Shown piece by piece: positions 10,524 through 20,142 of a stretch of 64,000 nt of DNA. The stretch covers positions 1 through 64,000 of the forward strand of contig CANRGG010000006.1 of assembly GCA_947630115.1 (NCBI GenBank). The letters run 5' to 3'. The translations under genes were made by a program, and so were the position numbers. Source of the DNA: an uncultured Clostridia bacterium (GTDB taxonomy: Bacteria > Bacillota > Clostridia > Christensenellales > Borkfalkiaceae). The notes under the pieces were generated by a model, which saw only the letters and a program-made list of their open reading frames with translations, had not been told where the DNA came from and did no database searches. The number at the start of each line of letters is the position of its first letter. The stretch's first letter is position 1.

Positions 10524-13500
10524 ATGAGGAAAAAGATGAAAAAACTTTCCAAATTGGCTTTGATTCTGTTCATGCTTGTGACGGCGGTTTTCGCCGTCAC
10601 AGCATGTGGCAGCGTCGAGGAGATCAAAATCGACAGGAACAGCGAGCAGCCTCAGACGACCTATGTGGTCGGCACAGAGCTGAACAGATCGAAAGGGGCG
10701 ATCCTGGCTTCCGGCGGTTCCGAGGCTGTGCCTTTCAGCGATCCCGCAGTGGAGATCAGCGGCTACGACAAGAACACGGTTGGCAAACAGACGCTGACGA
10801 TCACCTACATGGGGGCGAGCACGACGTACACGATCGAAGTCGTTCCGAGAATGGAAGCAAACGGCTTCAATTATTTTGTCGGGGAACCGTTCGAAGCGGG
10901 AAAAGCCAAGTTGAAAATCAACAATGATAACGGCAGTTCGACCGTTGTCAACAGCGACGATCCCAATCTGAAGATCGAAGGTTTCGATTCCTCCAAGCCG
11001 GCTTCGCCCATAAAGGTGAAGGCGACCTATCAGAGCGAGGAGATGAAGGAAGAGGGCATCGAACCGTTTACGGGGGAGATCGACGTCAACATCTATGAAG
11101 TTGCAAACAATGGCGGCAAGGGGGAACTTCACCGTCCCACCAAGATCGCTTATGAGAGCCATGAACTCGAAGTGAACACTTCGGGCGGCTATTTTACGCT
11201 CGAGAGCGCCAATAAAGAACTGACGCGCACCGTTCAGATCACGCCCGAGATGATCACGGGCTTCGATATGGGCGTCGCGAAAGTCGAAAACATGGAGACC
11301 CCCGTTTCGGAAGATCTCACCATCAACTATGCGGGGTACAAGTTTACTTACACCATCGAGATCACGTTCAGCGACGTTTCGCTCGTCAAACTCAGAGCGA
11401 AAGAGCTGAATGAAACGCACAGCTGGGCGTCGGGCGCTCCCACCGTTTCCGATGAGGACGGCAAACTTGCGCGCGAAATGGCGGATCTGTTCCTCACTCT
11501 GAGCGAGGCAAGACAACAGTTCGTCTCGCAGGAGGAGTTCTGCTCCCTGGCGCGCTATGCGGCGATCTACGAAAAGAGAGTCTGGGACAATGCGCTGAAG
11601 GAATATCATTTCACGGTCAAGAACAGCACCCTTGTGCCTTCCTTCGCAAGTGTGGAAGAGGCGGAAGCGGATCTTGCAAAACTTGCGGGCGCAGACGGAA
11701 AGATCAATCCCGAGAACGAGCTCTATAAGCTGTCCGAAGATCTCATGAACTTCCTGCTTGCGTTCTATAATTACAGATTCATCAACGGACAGAGTATCGG
11801 CGCTTATCTCGACAGCGTTTGTCTGCCGACCGAGCTTGAAAAAGTCACCCTGTTCATCCCCGTGATGAAGAACCTTTACGAGTCTATGCAGGATGTTAAA
11901 CCGGAAGAAGGGTCTGCAAAGGAAGGGGAACAGTATGACCTTGAGTATTTGAAGAGCAAAGCGGAAAGTATTGACAAGGCTTATGATATCCTTTACGGAA
12001 CGGCGCAGAGCGGTCTTTTCACCGGTCAGGTCCCGTCCGACAGAGAGTATTTCAAGACAGTCAACAACTGGCGCGAGAAGAAAGATCTCTATGACATCAT
12101 CTACTACTATTATTTGCATAAAGTATTGGAGGCAGGCGAAGGGGCAGATCAGACGGACGTGCAGAAGCTCGGCACTCTTCCGAACTTCGTGCTTCCCGGG
12201 CTTTTGGAGGATTATTGGATCGCCTACATGAACGCGTATACCGTCTGGTCGCAGATCACGAACGTTATCGCGACGGTCAACCAGGGCAAGGACGCGGTCC
12301 CCGTCGACAACACGACTTTCTTCTATTATTACGACAAGGCGTATGAGATCGTGGATAAAATCGAAAAATCCGACGATCAGCTCTGCAAAGATCTCTATAT
12401 CCAATTCCAGCTCGGCGGATCCTTGCTTAATATGAAGGGCAACAACATGACCAAGCAGGGGCGGATCCAATCTGTCGGCTATGTCCAGCTCCGCGACAGC
12501 TATTACCACGATCCCCAGGTCGACAAACTTTGGGAAAACTACATGAAGATCGTGGAAAAGAACATGACGGATCCCGGGTACGGCGCGACGGCCGATTATT
12601 CGAAGGATATCGAGGCGGTCTTTACGGAGTTCATGAACATGACGCCGAGCCGCCAGAGAAGTTTCCTTTCTTCGATGGATCTCTTCTATGTGACGACGGG
12701 CCAGCCGCGGTATCTCATGAGTTTCTCGGAGATCTATGTTTACTTTGTCAAGCTCATTGCCGATTATTACGGCGACTTGCTGCCCGGTAACGCATATGCG
12801 GGTTTCCAGTATCTCATGCTCGCGGTGGAGGATTATGCGAGCCATTACGATGATGAGGAGTTCCTGGACGGCTTTAAGGAAAACATGGAGAACGCCAAGA
12901 CGACCTATGCCTTGATGAGCGCCGAAGAAAAGTCGGCATTCGATCAGTACGTCGGAAAGTATTACCAGAATTATCTTTCGATCTACGAAGGAAGGGGTTA
13001 CAGCGATTACGGCGAATGGCAGGATGAGATCGACGAAGTGAAGGGGTTGGTTGACACCACGCTCGCGGCGATGGACACGATCATGAGAATGATCCAGCAG
13101 AGTCAGGGCGGGTCCATGGAGTCGAATCCGTTTGCACTCTTCCCCGCTCTCGCGGCTTCCTTCGAGCGCGCGACCGCGATCGTCGACGACATTTTTGCGA
13201 ATGCTCCTGAAAATGTTCGCAACAAGTTCAGCTATGAAGAGACGACGATCACCGGATTTGAAATTCCTTGCTCGATCGACTATGCGTTCTCGAACGCGCG
13301 CAGCGCGTACATGACCCTGTTGTCGCAGGAGATCGACGATATTCACACCATGCTCATGGACGGATATTTCGGCGCGGGCTTTGACAAGCTCTTGGTCGAA
13401 GGCTACTCGGCGATCATCAATCAGTTCTACAACCTGACGCAGCAGGACGACCGTTCCGAGGAGTTCAACAAGGAATCCATTCTCAAGGCGATCGACATCT

Positions 13501-13871
13501 ATTTCGATTTGGATATCGAGACGAGAGTGAGCTATCTGATGATGTTTGACAGCATGGATCTCTTTGCGGGCGGTGTGCAGACCTACTTTGGGACCAGCGC
13601 GTCTGGCATGAACACCATGAAGGACGCCGTTTCTCAGATCTTCAAGACGGAGACTGCCTACATTCTTTGGTACACCGATCACGACGGGTCGAATGAGTCC
13701 GGCTTGGATTACAAGAGCGCATTCGTTCAGGCACAGAAGGCATTGAAAGAGGAATATGATAAACTTACCGGCACAGACAAAGAAACATTCGATAAACATT
13801 TTGGGAAGGGCTACAAATTCTTTGAAGATAATGTAGACGATGTCCAAAACTATGTAGAACCGGAAGAATAA
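10524..13871 (+). CDS. Large lipoprotein with N-terminal bacterial Ig-like module(s) and long helical region
   Basis: Lipobox AVTACGS; Big_3-like TTYVVGTEL...VGKQTLTITYMGASTTYTIEV; no recognisable C-terminal family. Confidence 0.8.
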   Translation: MRKKMKKLSKLALILFMLVTAVFAVTACGSVEEIKIDRNSEQPQTTYVVGTELNRSKGAILASGGSEAVPFSDPAVEISGYDKNTVGKQTLTITYMGASTTYTIEVVPRMEANGFNYFVGEPFEAGKAKLKINNDNGSSTVVNSDDPNLKIEGFDSSKPASPIKVKATYQSEEMKEEGIEPFTGEIDVNIYEVANNGGKGELHRPTKIAYESHELEVNTSGGYFTLESANKELTRTVQITPEMITGFDMGVAKVENMETPVSEDLTINYAGYKFTYTIEITFSDVSLVKLRAKELNETHSWASGAPTVSDEDGKLAREMADLFLTLSEARQQFVSQEEFCSLARYAAIYEKRVWDNALKEYHFTVKNSTLVPSFASVEEAEADLAKLAGADGKINPENELYKLSEDLMNFLLAFYNYRFINGQSIGAYLDSVCLPTELEKVTLFIPVMKNLYESMQDVKPEEGSAKEGEQYDLEYLKSKAESIDKAYDILYGTAQSGLFTGQVPSDREYFKTVNNWREKKDLYDIIYYYYLHKVLEAGEGADQTDVQKLGTLPNFVLPGLLEDYWIAYMNAYTVWSQITNVIATVNQGKDAVPVDNTTFFYYYDKAYEIVDKIEKSDDQLCKDLYIQFQLGGSLLNMKGNNMTKQGRIQSVGYVQLRDSYYHDPQVDKLWENYMKIVEKNMTDPGYGATADYSKDIEAVFTEFMNMTPSRQRSFLSSMDLFYVTTGQPRYLMSFSEIYVYFVKLIADYYGDLLPGNAYAGFQYLMLAVEDYASHYDDEEFLDGFKENMENAKTTYALMSAEEKSAFDQYVGKYYQNYLSIYEGRGYSDYGEWQDEIDEVKGLVDTTLAAMDTIMRMIQQSQGGSMESNPFALFPALAASFERATAIVDDIFANAPENVRNKFSYEETTITGFEIPCSIDYAFSNARSAYMTLLSQEIDDIHTMLMDGYFGAGFDKLLVEGYSAIINQFYNLTQQDDRSEEFNKESILKAIDIYFDLDIETRVSYLMMFDSMDLFAGGVQTYFGTSASGMNTMKDAVSQIFKTETAYILWYTDHDGSNESGLDYKSAFVQAQKALKEEYDKLTGTDKETFDKHFGKGYKFFEDNVDDVQNYVEPEE

Positions 13872-13884
13872 TTTCTCGAAGAGC

Positions 13885-13918
13885 AGCGCCGCCGAGTCCT
13901 CGGCGGCGCTTTTCTTTT
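13885..13918 (+). terminator. Rho-independent terminator
   Basis: AGCGCCGCCGAG-TC-CTCGGCGGCGCT followed by TTTCTTTT. Confidence 0.9.
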
Positions 13919-14522
13919 GGGCAAATTTCAGACCCAGGGTGGGCGGTCCGCGAAAGTTGCGCAGGAACGGCGAAAGTTCCGCCACAAAAGACAAAGCAAA
14001 AGGCAGGTTCCCGCTGCGGTCCAAGAAAAACCGCGGCCAAGGGGCATGCGGCCTCGGGCAACGGCGGCCAGAGTGGACGGCGCAAACCAAAAGAAAATTT
14101 TTGGCCCCCCCGCGGTAGCCTTGAAAACCCCTGTATGCGGCCTGGGCCACGGCGTCCAAGGGCGGGCGGCCTGCGGCCAAGGGCAGCCTCACCCCCCCGC
14201 AGGCCAGGGCATGCGGCCTCGACCCTGCGGGCAGCCCTGGCCCCTGAGGAAAGTTCGCGCAAAAATTAAAAAAATCACGGCGCGCTCGCAAAGGCAAAAT
14301 TTGCTTTTTGAAACTTTGTGAAAATATTATGAAAACTCGCGCTTATGGATTGACAAGACAGATAAATTTCGTTATAATAAAATATGGAAAAGCGTCGGGT
14401 TTACCTTGACGCTCGGAAACTCTTGCAACTTTGCGCATTGCGCAGCCGGGAAACTCTCCCGGATCCCTCTTCCAATCGCGGAGGAGGAAAAAATTTCGAA
14501 AAAGGAAAGGAGGAAACCTATT

Positions 14523-16241
14523 ATGAAAAAGAGTCTGCGCCTTTTGCTGGTCATGGCAGCGGCGGCAATGATGGTCACCGCGGGCGTTGCATTCGCAGGT
14601 TGCGACAAGGTTCTCGATCATGATCACATCTTCGGCGAATGGACGATCTTGACCCCCGCAACTTGCACCGAGGACGGCTTGCAAAAGCATTCCTGTATCG
14701 ACCCGAATTGCAGTTTCGAGGAGACCTTGCCGCTGAACGCGCCCGGCCACAGCTATGATAACGGCGTGTTCACGTCGACCGATTGCACCCAGGGCGGCGT
14801 CATGCTGCGCACCTGCACGGTCTGCGGGAACACCAACGACGAGATCAAAGCCGAACCGAGAGAGCACGAATTCGAGGTCAAGCAGGTGATCACGGCCGCA
14901 ACTTGCAAGCAGGAAGGTCAGTCTGTCTTTGTCTGCAAGGGCTGCGGCAAGGAAGAGACGAGAACCGTCGAAAAGACCCCCCACACCTTCGGCGAACCGC
15001 TCGAAAACAGACCGGCGACCTGCAAGGCAGAGGGCTATATCAAAAAGCAGTGCACGGAATGCGGGGAGATCGTCGAAGAACATCCCGCAAAGCTCGATCA
15101 TAACTGGGCGCCCAAGGGCAGCGAAGTCAAGGCGACCTGCACCCAGAAGGGCGTCAAGACGCTCGTCTGCACGAATTGCGGCGAAGAGGATACGATCGAG
15201 ACGCCTGCACTCGGACATGATTATGAGATCAATATAACTAAATATCCCACCTTCCAGGAGGAGGGCTCAAGGACAGTGCACTGCACGCGCGGTGATGATG
15301 ATCGTACCGAGGTGCTTGCAAAGCTCGTTGACGGGCAGAAGATCGAATTCCAGGTCCAGCTCTTCCGCAACAATGGGCAGAAGTACACCGGCACCTCCCT
15401 CAAGATCTCCATCATGAACGGCGACAAGGTGCTCGCTTCCGGGCAGTACGGCTCGATCACGGGCGGCCTTTTGAAGGCGGAGATCGAGATCCATGAAAAC
15501 GAAACCTACACGGTCAAGGTCGAAAACCTTCCGAAGGGCTACACCGCACCGGAAAATGTCGAGATCTCTCCCGCAGATCCCTATGCGGCGGTCTATCTGA
15601 CGGGTTCGGTGAGAGCGGCAAACGATGTTCCGGGCAGCATGTCCGTCGGCACTGTGGTCAACGATTTCACCTATAAGACGATCGACGGTAAGGAGCTTAA
15701 ACTTTCGGAACTTCTGAAAACGCATGACTTCGTTTACATTGATATCTTCTACATTCACTGTGGATGGTGTGATGTCACGTTCCAAGCGATGAACCTACTC
15801 TATGAAACTTGGAAGGATAAGGTCGCATTCATCGCGATCGCCGACAAGAGAAGCTCTCAAAACCCGAACGAGGAAGCGGTGAAGAAATATCGCGATGAAC
15901 TGAAGATGGTATATGACGTCGTGTACGACGGCGGGCAGCCCCTCGGCACGAGCGCGTCGGGGATCGAACAGTACATCGGCGATGTGGCAAATGTGACCGG
16001 ATATCCCTTCGCGTTTGTCATTGATAAAGAAGGGGTCGTGGCAGCAAGGCATAACGGTGCGTATGTGGATTCGCAGGATCCTTCCCGTCAGCGCGATCCT
16101 AATGTTGCGTCAGAGGTGATGGCGGGATACTTGAACCAGCTTGTCGCACAGTACAGTATCAAGTCCGGCGAGAAGAAGGACGGTCTTGCAATTTCGATGC
16201 TCCGTGGCGACTATCTTCCCGTCTTCGGAGACGAGCAGTAA
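14523..16241 (+). CDS. Lipoprotein with Cys-rich CxxCG/GHxY repeats fused to a TlpA/redoxin-like thioredoxin fold
   Basis: Lipobox AFAGCDK; about five ATC..G......CxxCG.....P.GH units; CGWC active-site-like motif in DIFYIHCGWCDVTFQAM. Confidence 0.85.
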   Translation: MKKSLRLLLVMAAAAMMVTAGVAFAGCDKVLDHDHIFGEWTILTPATCTEDGLQKHSCIDPNCSFEETLPLNAPGHSYDNGVFTSTDCTQGGVMLRTCTVCGNTNDEIKAEPREHEFEVKQVITAATCKQEGQSVFVCKGCGKEETRTVEKTPHTFGEPLENRPATCKAEGYIKKQCTECGEIVEEHPAKLDHNWAPKGSEVKATCTQKGVKTLVCTNCGEEDTIETPALGHDYEINITKYPTFQEEGSRTVHCTRGDDDRTEVLAKLVDGQKIEFQVQLFRNNGQKYTGTSLKISIMNGDKVLASGQYGSITGGLLKAEIEIHENETYTVKVENLPKGYTAPENVEISPADPYAAVYLTGSVRAANDVPGSMSVGTVVNDFTYKTIDGKELKLSELLKTHDFVYIDIFYIHCGWCDVTFQAMNLLYETWKDKVAFIAIADKRSSQNPNEEAVKKYRDELKMVYDVVYDGGQPLGTSASGIEQYIGDVANVTGYPFAFVIDKEGVVAARHNGAYVDSQDPSRQRDPNVASEVMAGYLNQLVAQYSIKSGEKKDGLAISMLRGDYLPVFGDEQ

Positions 16242-16262
16242 CGTAAAAATCAGATGAACTAC

Positions 16263-16294
16263 CGCCCGAGGCGTTCCGCCTCGGGCGTTTTTTA
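16263..16294 (+). terminator. Rho-independent terminator
   Basis: CGCCCGAGGCG-TTC-CGCCTCGGGCG-TTTTTT. Confidence 0.92.
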
Positions 16295-16557
16295 TTGCCG
16301 ATACCGCCAATTTTGTTTCGGGGCGGCCGAGCTAACGGTAGACAGATTTTGTGCGTGGCGCGAAAAAATTGCCCGACCGGGCGGCCGAGCAAGCCGCGGC
16401 GGAGGGAGATAGCGCTTTTTTGCGTGTTTTCGCGCGCTCAAACATATGTAATGGCGGGCGGGCGCCGCGAAAGCTAAACTTTTGCGCCGGAAATCTCACA
16501 AAAAATCGCCCAACCGAAACGGCCGAGCAAGCCGCGACTGAAATCTCGCGCCAAGCG

Positions 16558-16590
16558 CAAAAAAAATCACCCGACCGAAACGGTCGGGCG
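16558..16590 (-). terminator. Rho-independent terminator of tnaA
   Basis: On minus strand CGCCCGACCG-TTTC-GGTCGGGTGATTTTTTTT. Confidence 0.85.
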
Positions 16591-16600
16591 AAATCTTTTA

Positions 16601-17980
16601 TTACGAAATCGGTTTGAGCTTTGCCGTGAAGTGCCTCAAAATCGGCGGCTCTTCCACAATCTTGTAGCCCTTGATGGTCGAAGCGCGTTCCTTGATGTTG
16701 ATGAGCGCGTCCGCAATGACGTCAAGGTGCGACTGCGTGTAGACACGGCGCGGGATCGCAAGACGGGAGAACTCAAAGTCCGCTTCCAGCTGCTTGCCCG
16801 TGTCCGGATCGTTCCCGAGCATGTACGAGCCAATGTCGCAGGCGCGGATCCCCGCCTCTTTATAGAGCTCAATGCACAGAGCCTGCGCGGGGAATTCATA
16901 GTAGGGGATGTGCGGCAAGAGCTTCTTCGCGTCCACAAACACCGCATGCCCGCCGACGGGGCTCTGGAAGGGAATGCCCGCCTCTTCGAGCCGTCCCGCA
17001 AGATACTGCATTTGCCCGATCCGGTATTTCAGATAGTCCTCGCTCGTGCCCTCTTCGAGCCCGACCGCCAAGGCCTCGATGTCGCGTCCCGACATGCCGC
17101 CGTAGGTGATAAAGCCCTCGAAGGAGATACATCTCTGCTTGATGAGTTCAAAGAGCGCCTTGTCGCGGCAGCCGATGAGCCCGCCCATGTTGACGATGGC
17201 GTCCTTCTTCGCGCTCATCGTGAAGCAGTCCGCGCCCTCGAATTCCGCCGCAATGATCTCCTGGATGGTTTTGTTCTGAAATTCTTTTTCGCGCTGCTTG
17301 ACAAAGTACGCGTTCTCCGCATAGCGCGCCGCGTCGATCATGAATTTGATCCCGTGCTTCTTTGCGATTGCCCGCGTCTTGCGGATATTCTCGATCGAAA
17401 CGGGCTGCCCGCCTGCCGAGTTGTTCGTGATCGTCATGATGATGACGCCAATGTTGTCCGCGCCGAGCTCTTTGATGTACTGTTCAAGACGGTCGCAGTC
17501 CATGTTGCCCTTGAAGTCATAGTACTTCGTCGTGTCGAGCGCTTCGGGGACAACGCAGTCGATCGCGCGCGCACCCGAAAGTTCGACGTGGGCGCGGGTC
17601 GTGTCGAAGTGCATGTTCGCGATCGCGTATTTCTTGCCCTGAAGCAGGATGGGCAGCAGAACTTTTTCCGCCGCTCTGCCCTGATGGACCAGCTGGATAT
17701 AGGGCATTCCGAAGATCTTCTGCGCATTCTCCTGCACGTGATAGTAGCATTCCGCGCCGGCGTACGATTCGTCGCCGACCATGACGCCCGCCCATTGGTT
17801 GGTGCTCATGGCGTTGGTGCCGCTGTCGGTCAGAAGGTCGATGTATACGTCGCGCGAAGCGAGATAAAAGACGTTGTAATTCGCTTCGGCGATCTTCTTT
17901 TCACGCTCTTGCCTGGTGAGCATTTTCAAGGGCTCTACGCTCTTGATCCGGAAAGGTTCGGGAAAATAAATAGGTTTCAC
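16601..17980 (-). CDS. tnaA: Tryptophanase
   Basis: [70 protein letters not shown]; closer to TnaA than to tyrosine phenol-lyase by eye. Confidence 0.92.
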   Translation of the reverse strand: MKPIYFPEPFRIKSVEPLKMLTRQEREKKIAEANYNVFYLASRDVYIDLLTDSGTNAMSTNQWAGVMVGDESYAGAECYYHVQENAQKIFGMPYIQLVHQGRAAEKVLLPILLQGKKYAIANMHFDTTRAHVELSGARAIDCVVPEALDTTKYYDFKGNMDCDRLEQYIKELGADNIGVIIMTITNNSAGGQPVSIENIRKTRAIAKKHGIKFMIDAARYAENAYFVKQREKEFQNKTIQEIIAAEFEGADCFTMSAKKDAIVNMGGLIGCRDKALFELIKQRCISFEGFITYGGMSGRDIEALAVGLEEGTSEDYLKYRIGQMQYLAGRLEEAGIPFQSPVGGHAVFVDAKKLLPHIPYYEFPAQALCIELYKEAGIRACDIGSYMLGNDPDTGKQLEADFEFSRLAIPRRVYTQSHLDVIADALINIKERASTIKGYKIVEEPPILRHFTAKLKPIS

Positions 17981-18088
17981 GGTGATCTCCTTTTGAAAAA
18001 ATTTTCAATTATGATTCTACCATTTTCCGCCGGATTTGTCAAGAGCTGTGAAAGAAAAAATCGGACGATCTTGAAGGCGCCGGAAACG

Positions 18089-18361
18089 TCACAATTTTTG
18101 GCGTTTCAAAAATTCTTCGATGAGTTTCAAACTTCCTTCGCCCTCCAAGGGAGAGTTCTTCGGAGGCTCCTCCGTCCTGCCCTGCGCGGGCGGAGCGGCG
18201 GGCTCTTCCCGAGGCAAAGGGGCGGGCGCGAGGTTTCCCGAGACCGAGAGAAGCAGCTCGCGGTTCTCGCGGTAAAATTTGACGACGCTTTGCAGGGCGC
18301 TTTTGAGTTCCGGATTTTTTTCGGAGAGCATGAGAAGGGTCAAAACGAGAAAGAGTTCCAT
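18089..18361 (-). CDS. Small hypothetical protein
   Basis: 90-aa ORF with N-terminal hydrophobic stretch and Pro-rich linker; divergent from the next gene. Confidence 0.55.
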   Translation of the reverse strand: MELFLVLTLLMLSEKNPELKSALQSVVKFYRENRELLLSVSGNLAPAPLPREEPAAPPAQGRTEEPPKNSPLEGEGSLKLIEEFLKRQKL

Positions 18362-18426
18362 AATTTCATGGTATGCGGCGAACGGATTTCACGTTCTTCG
18401 ACATAGAATGAGGGCGAGAGGTAACT

Positions 18427-18696
18427 ATGGACGATTTTTTCAGTTATGCGGCAAAAGCGGAAGGGGGGACGTCCCCCGATTGGGAAAAAGAGGCGAGAGA
18501 TCTGGCGCAGAAATATAACGGAAAGAATGAAAACGAGCTGGTACGCGACATTTTTTCCCGCGCCGCGGAGCAGAAGAGGAACGGAACACTCACGAACGAG
18601 CAGATCGACGATTTTTACCGCCGGTTTGCGCCCATGCTCGACGGGGCGAAACGAAAAAAGCTGCAAAAGTTGATCTTGCAGCTCAAAAATATATGA
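18427..18696 (+). CDS. Small hypothetical acidic/basic helical protein
   Basis: 89-aa ORF, SD-like GAGAGG; soluble protein-like composition. Confidence 0.65.
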   Translation: MDDFFSYAAKAEGGTSPDWEKEARDLAQKYNGKNENELVRDIFSRAAEQKRNGTLTNEQIDDFYRRFAPMLDGAKRKKLQKLILQLKNI

Positions 18697-18708
18697 GTTT
18701 GAGATTTT

Positions 18709-19821
18709 TCAGATCTGCCGCAGGGCGCGGACGAGGGCTTCGACGTCGCGCAACGTCTGATCGGCCGAGAAAGAGGCGCGGATAAGCCCGTCGGGGAAGG
18801 TCGAAAGCGCCTTGTGGACGAGCGGCGCACAGTGCAGTCCCCCGCGCACGGCAATGTCGAATTTTTCGGACAGGATCCCGGCCGCTTCCTCCGAAGGGAC
18901 GTCGCGGTGAGCAAAGGCGGCGATCCCGCAGCCGTTCGGGGAAAAGTAGGCCTTGTACTGCGGCATGGAAAAGAGGGCGGCATGGAGGGCGGCGGTCAGC
19001 TCGAACAGCCGGTCGAAATGCTCCTTCCGCTTTGCCTTGACGTACAGCGCGCCCTCGAAAAGGGTCGCGATCGCCGGATAGGAGAGGGTGCCCGCTTCGA
19101 GACGGTCGGGATAAAATTCGGGCATGGAGAGATTGAAACTTTCGCTGCCCGTTCCGCCGAAGAGGAGGGGACGGGGAGCCGTTCGTTCCGAAAAGAGCAG
19201 CGCTGCGGCGCCCTGCATCGCAAAAAGCCCCTTGTGCCCCGCGATCGCGAGCGCGTCGATCCCCTGCTTCTGCATATGGATCGGGAGATGTCCCGCGCCC
19301 TGCGCGCCGTCCGCAACGAGCAGCACCCTTGCGGGCAGAAGGTGGCGGATCGCGGAAAGGTCGGGCGCTTCGCCCGTCACGTTGGAGGCGGTCGTCACCG
19401 CACAAAGGCGGGTGTTTTCTTTCACGAAGGAGGCGAGCGTTTCGGGCACGATCTTTCCGTTTTCGAGCGGAACGACGTCGTATTCGATCACGCCCCGGCG
19501 TTTCAGCTCTTCCAAGGGCCGCAGCACGGAGTTGTGTTCAAGACAGGTCGTGACGACGTGATCGCCCTGCGAGAGAAGCCCGAAGAGCGCGACGTTGAGC
19601 GCCTCGGTGCAGCTTCTCGTAAAGACCACGCGCTCATAGCCGTAGCCGCCGAAGAGATCGGAGAGAAGTTCGCGGCAGGCAAGCACCCGCTCGGCGCAGG
19701 CGAGGGAGAGCCGGTGCCCGCTTCGGCCGGGGTTGGCGCAGTTTTTGAGCGCCGCCGCCGCGGCGTTTTGGACCTGCTCGGGCTTGAAACCGCCCGTCGC
19801 GGCATTATCAAGATAAATCAT
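18709..19821 (-). CDS. Cysteine desulfurase / class V aminotransferase family
   Basis: MIYLDNAATGG start, VVTTCLEHNSVLRPLEEL, DGAQGAGHLPIHMQKQGIDALAIAGHKGLFAMQG (PLP-Lys); true start inside the longer track ORF. Confidence 0.9.
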   Translation of the reverse strand: MIYLDNAATGGFKPEQVQNAAAAALKNCANPGRSGHRLSLACAERVLACRELLSDLFGGYGYERVVFTRSCTEALNVALFGLLSQGDHVVTTCLEHNSVLRPLEELKRRGVIEYDVVPLENGKIVPETLASFVKENTRLCAVTTASNVTGEAPDLSAIRHLLPARVLLVADGAQGAGHLPIHMQKQGIDALAIAGHKGLFAMQGAAALLFSERTAPRPLLFGGTGSESFNLSMPEFYPDRLEAGTLSYPAIATLFEGALYVKAKRKEHFDRLFELTAALHAALFSMPQYKAYFSPNGCGIAAFAHRDVPSEEAAGILSEKFDIAVRGGLHCAPLVHKALSTFPDGLIRASFSADQTLRDVEALVRALRQI

Positions 19822-19826
19822 AGCGT

Positions 19827-19836
19827 TATAATTATA
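19827..19836. promoter_or_regulatory. Overlapping divergent -10 boxes
   Basis: TATAATTATA: TATAAT on plus (19827-19832) and on minus (19836-19831) in a 34-bp divergent intergenic. Confidence 0.5.
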
Positions 19837-19855
19837 CGAAGGCAGGAGAAAAATC

Positions 19856-20098
19856 ATGACAATGTTGGCAGTTTTTCGCTCTCGGGCGCAGGCGCTCGAA
19901 TACATCTCCGCTCTGAAAGCGAGCGGCGTGCCGGCGCAGGCGGTCAACACGCCCAAGGAGGCGGGCGTCGGCTGCGGTATTTCGGCAAAGTTCGAGGACG
20001 CCTTTTTGAGCCGCGCCAAAATTTGCCTGACCCAAAGGCCGTACTCCTCATTTTCGGGATTTATGGTAAGGCGCGGCAGTGTTTTTTCCTATCGTTAG
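19856..20098 (+). CDS. DUF3343 (putative Se/S carrier-like) protein
   Basis: LAVFRSRAQALEYISALKASGVPAQAVNTPKEAGVGCGISAKF pattern; SD GCAGGAG. Confidence 0.82.
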   Translation: MTMLAVFRSRAQALEYISALKASGVPAQAVNTPKEAGVGCGISAKFEDAFLSRAKICLTQRPYSSFSGFMVRRGSVFSYR

Positions 20099-20142
20099 CG
20101 CAGGAGGTTGCTTTTCGGGGAAAAATATGCTACAATTCTCTT

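Noticed and set aside
7368-14297. 2309-aa minus-strand ORF
   Set aside because: Antisense to three convincing plus-strand lipoprotein genes and an intergenic region; Arg/Asp/His-rich shadow sequence from GC-biased codon usage, no SD or family motifs
13917-14321. 134-aa ORF in the GC-rich intergenic
   Set aside because: Low-complexity Arg/Pro/Gly composition, no SD, lies just after a terminator
16631-18406. 591-aa plus-strand ORF
   Set aside because: Antisense to tnaA, which has unambiguous family motifs
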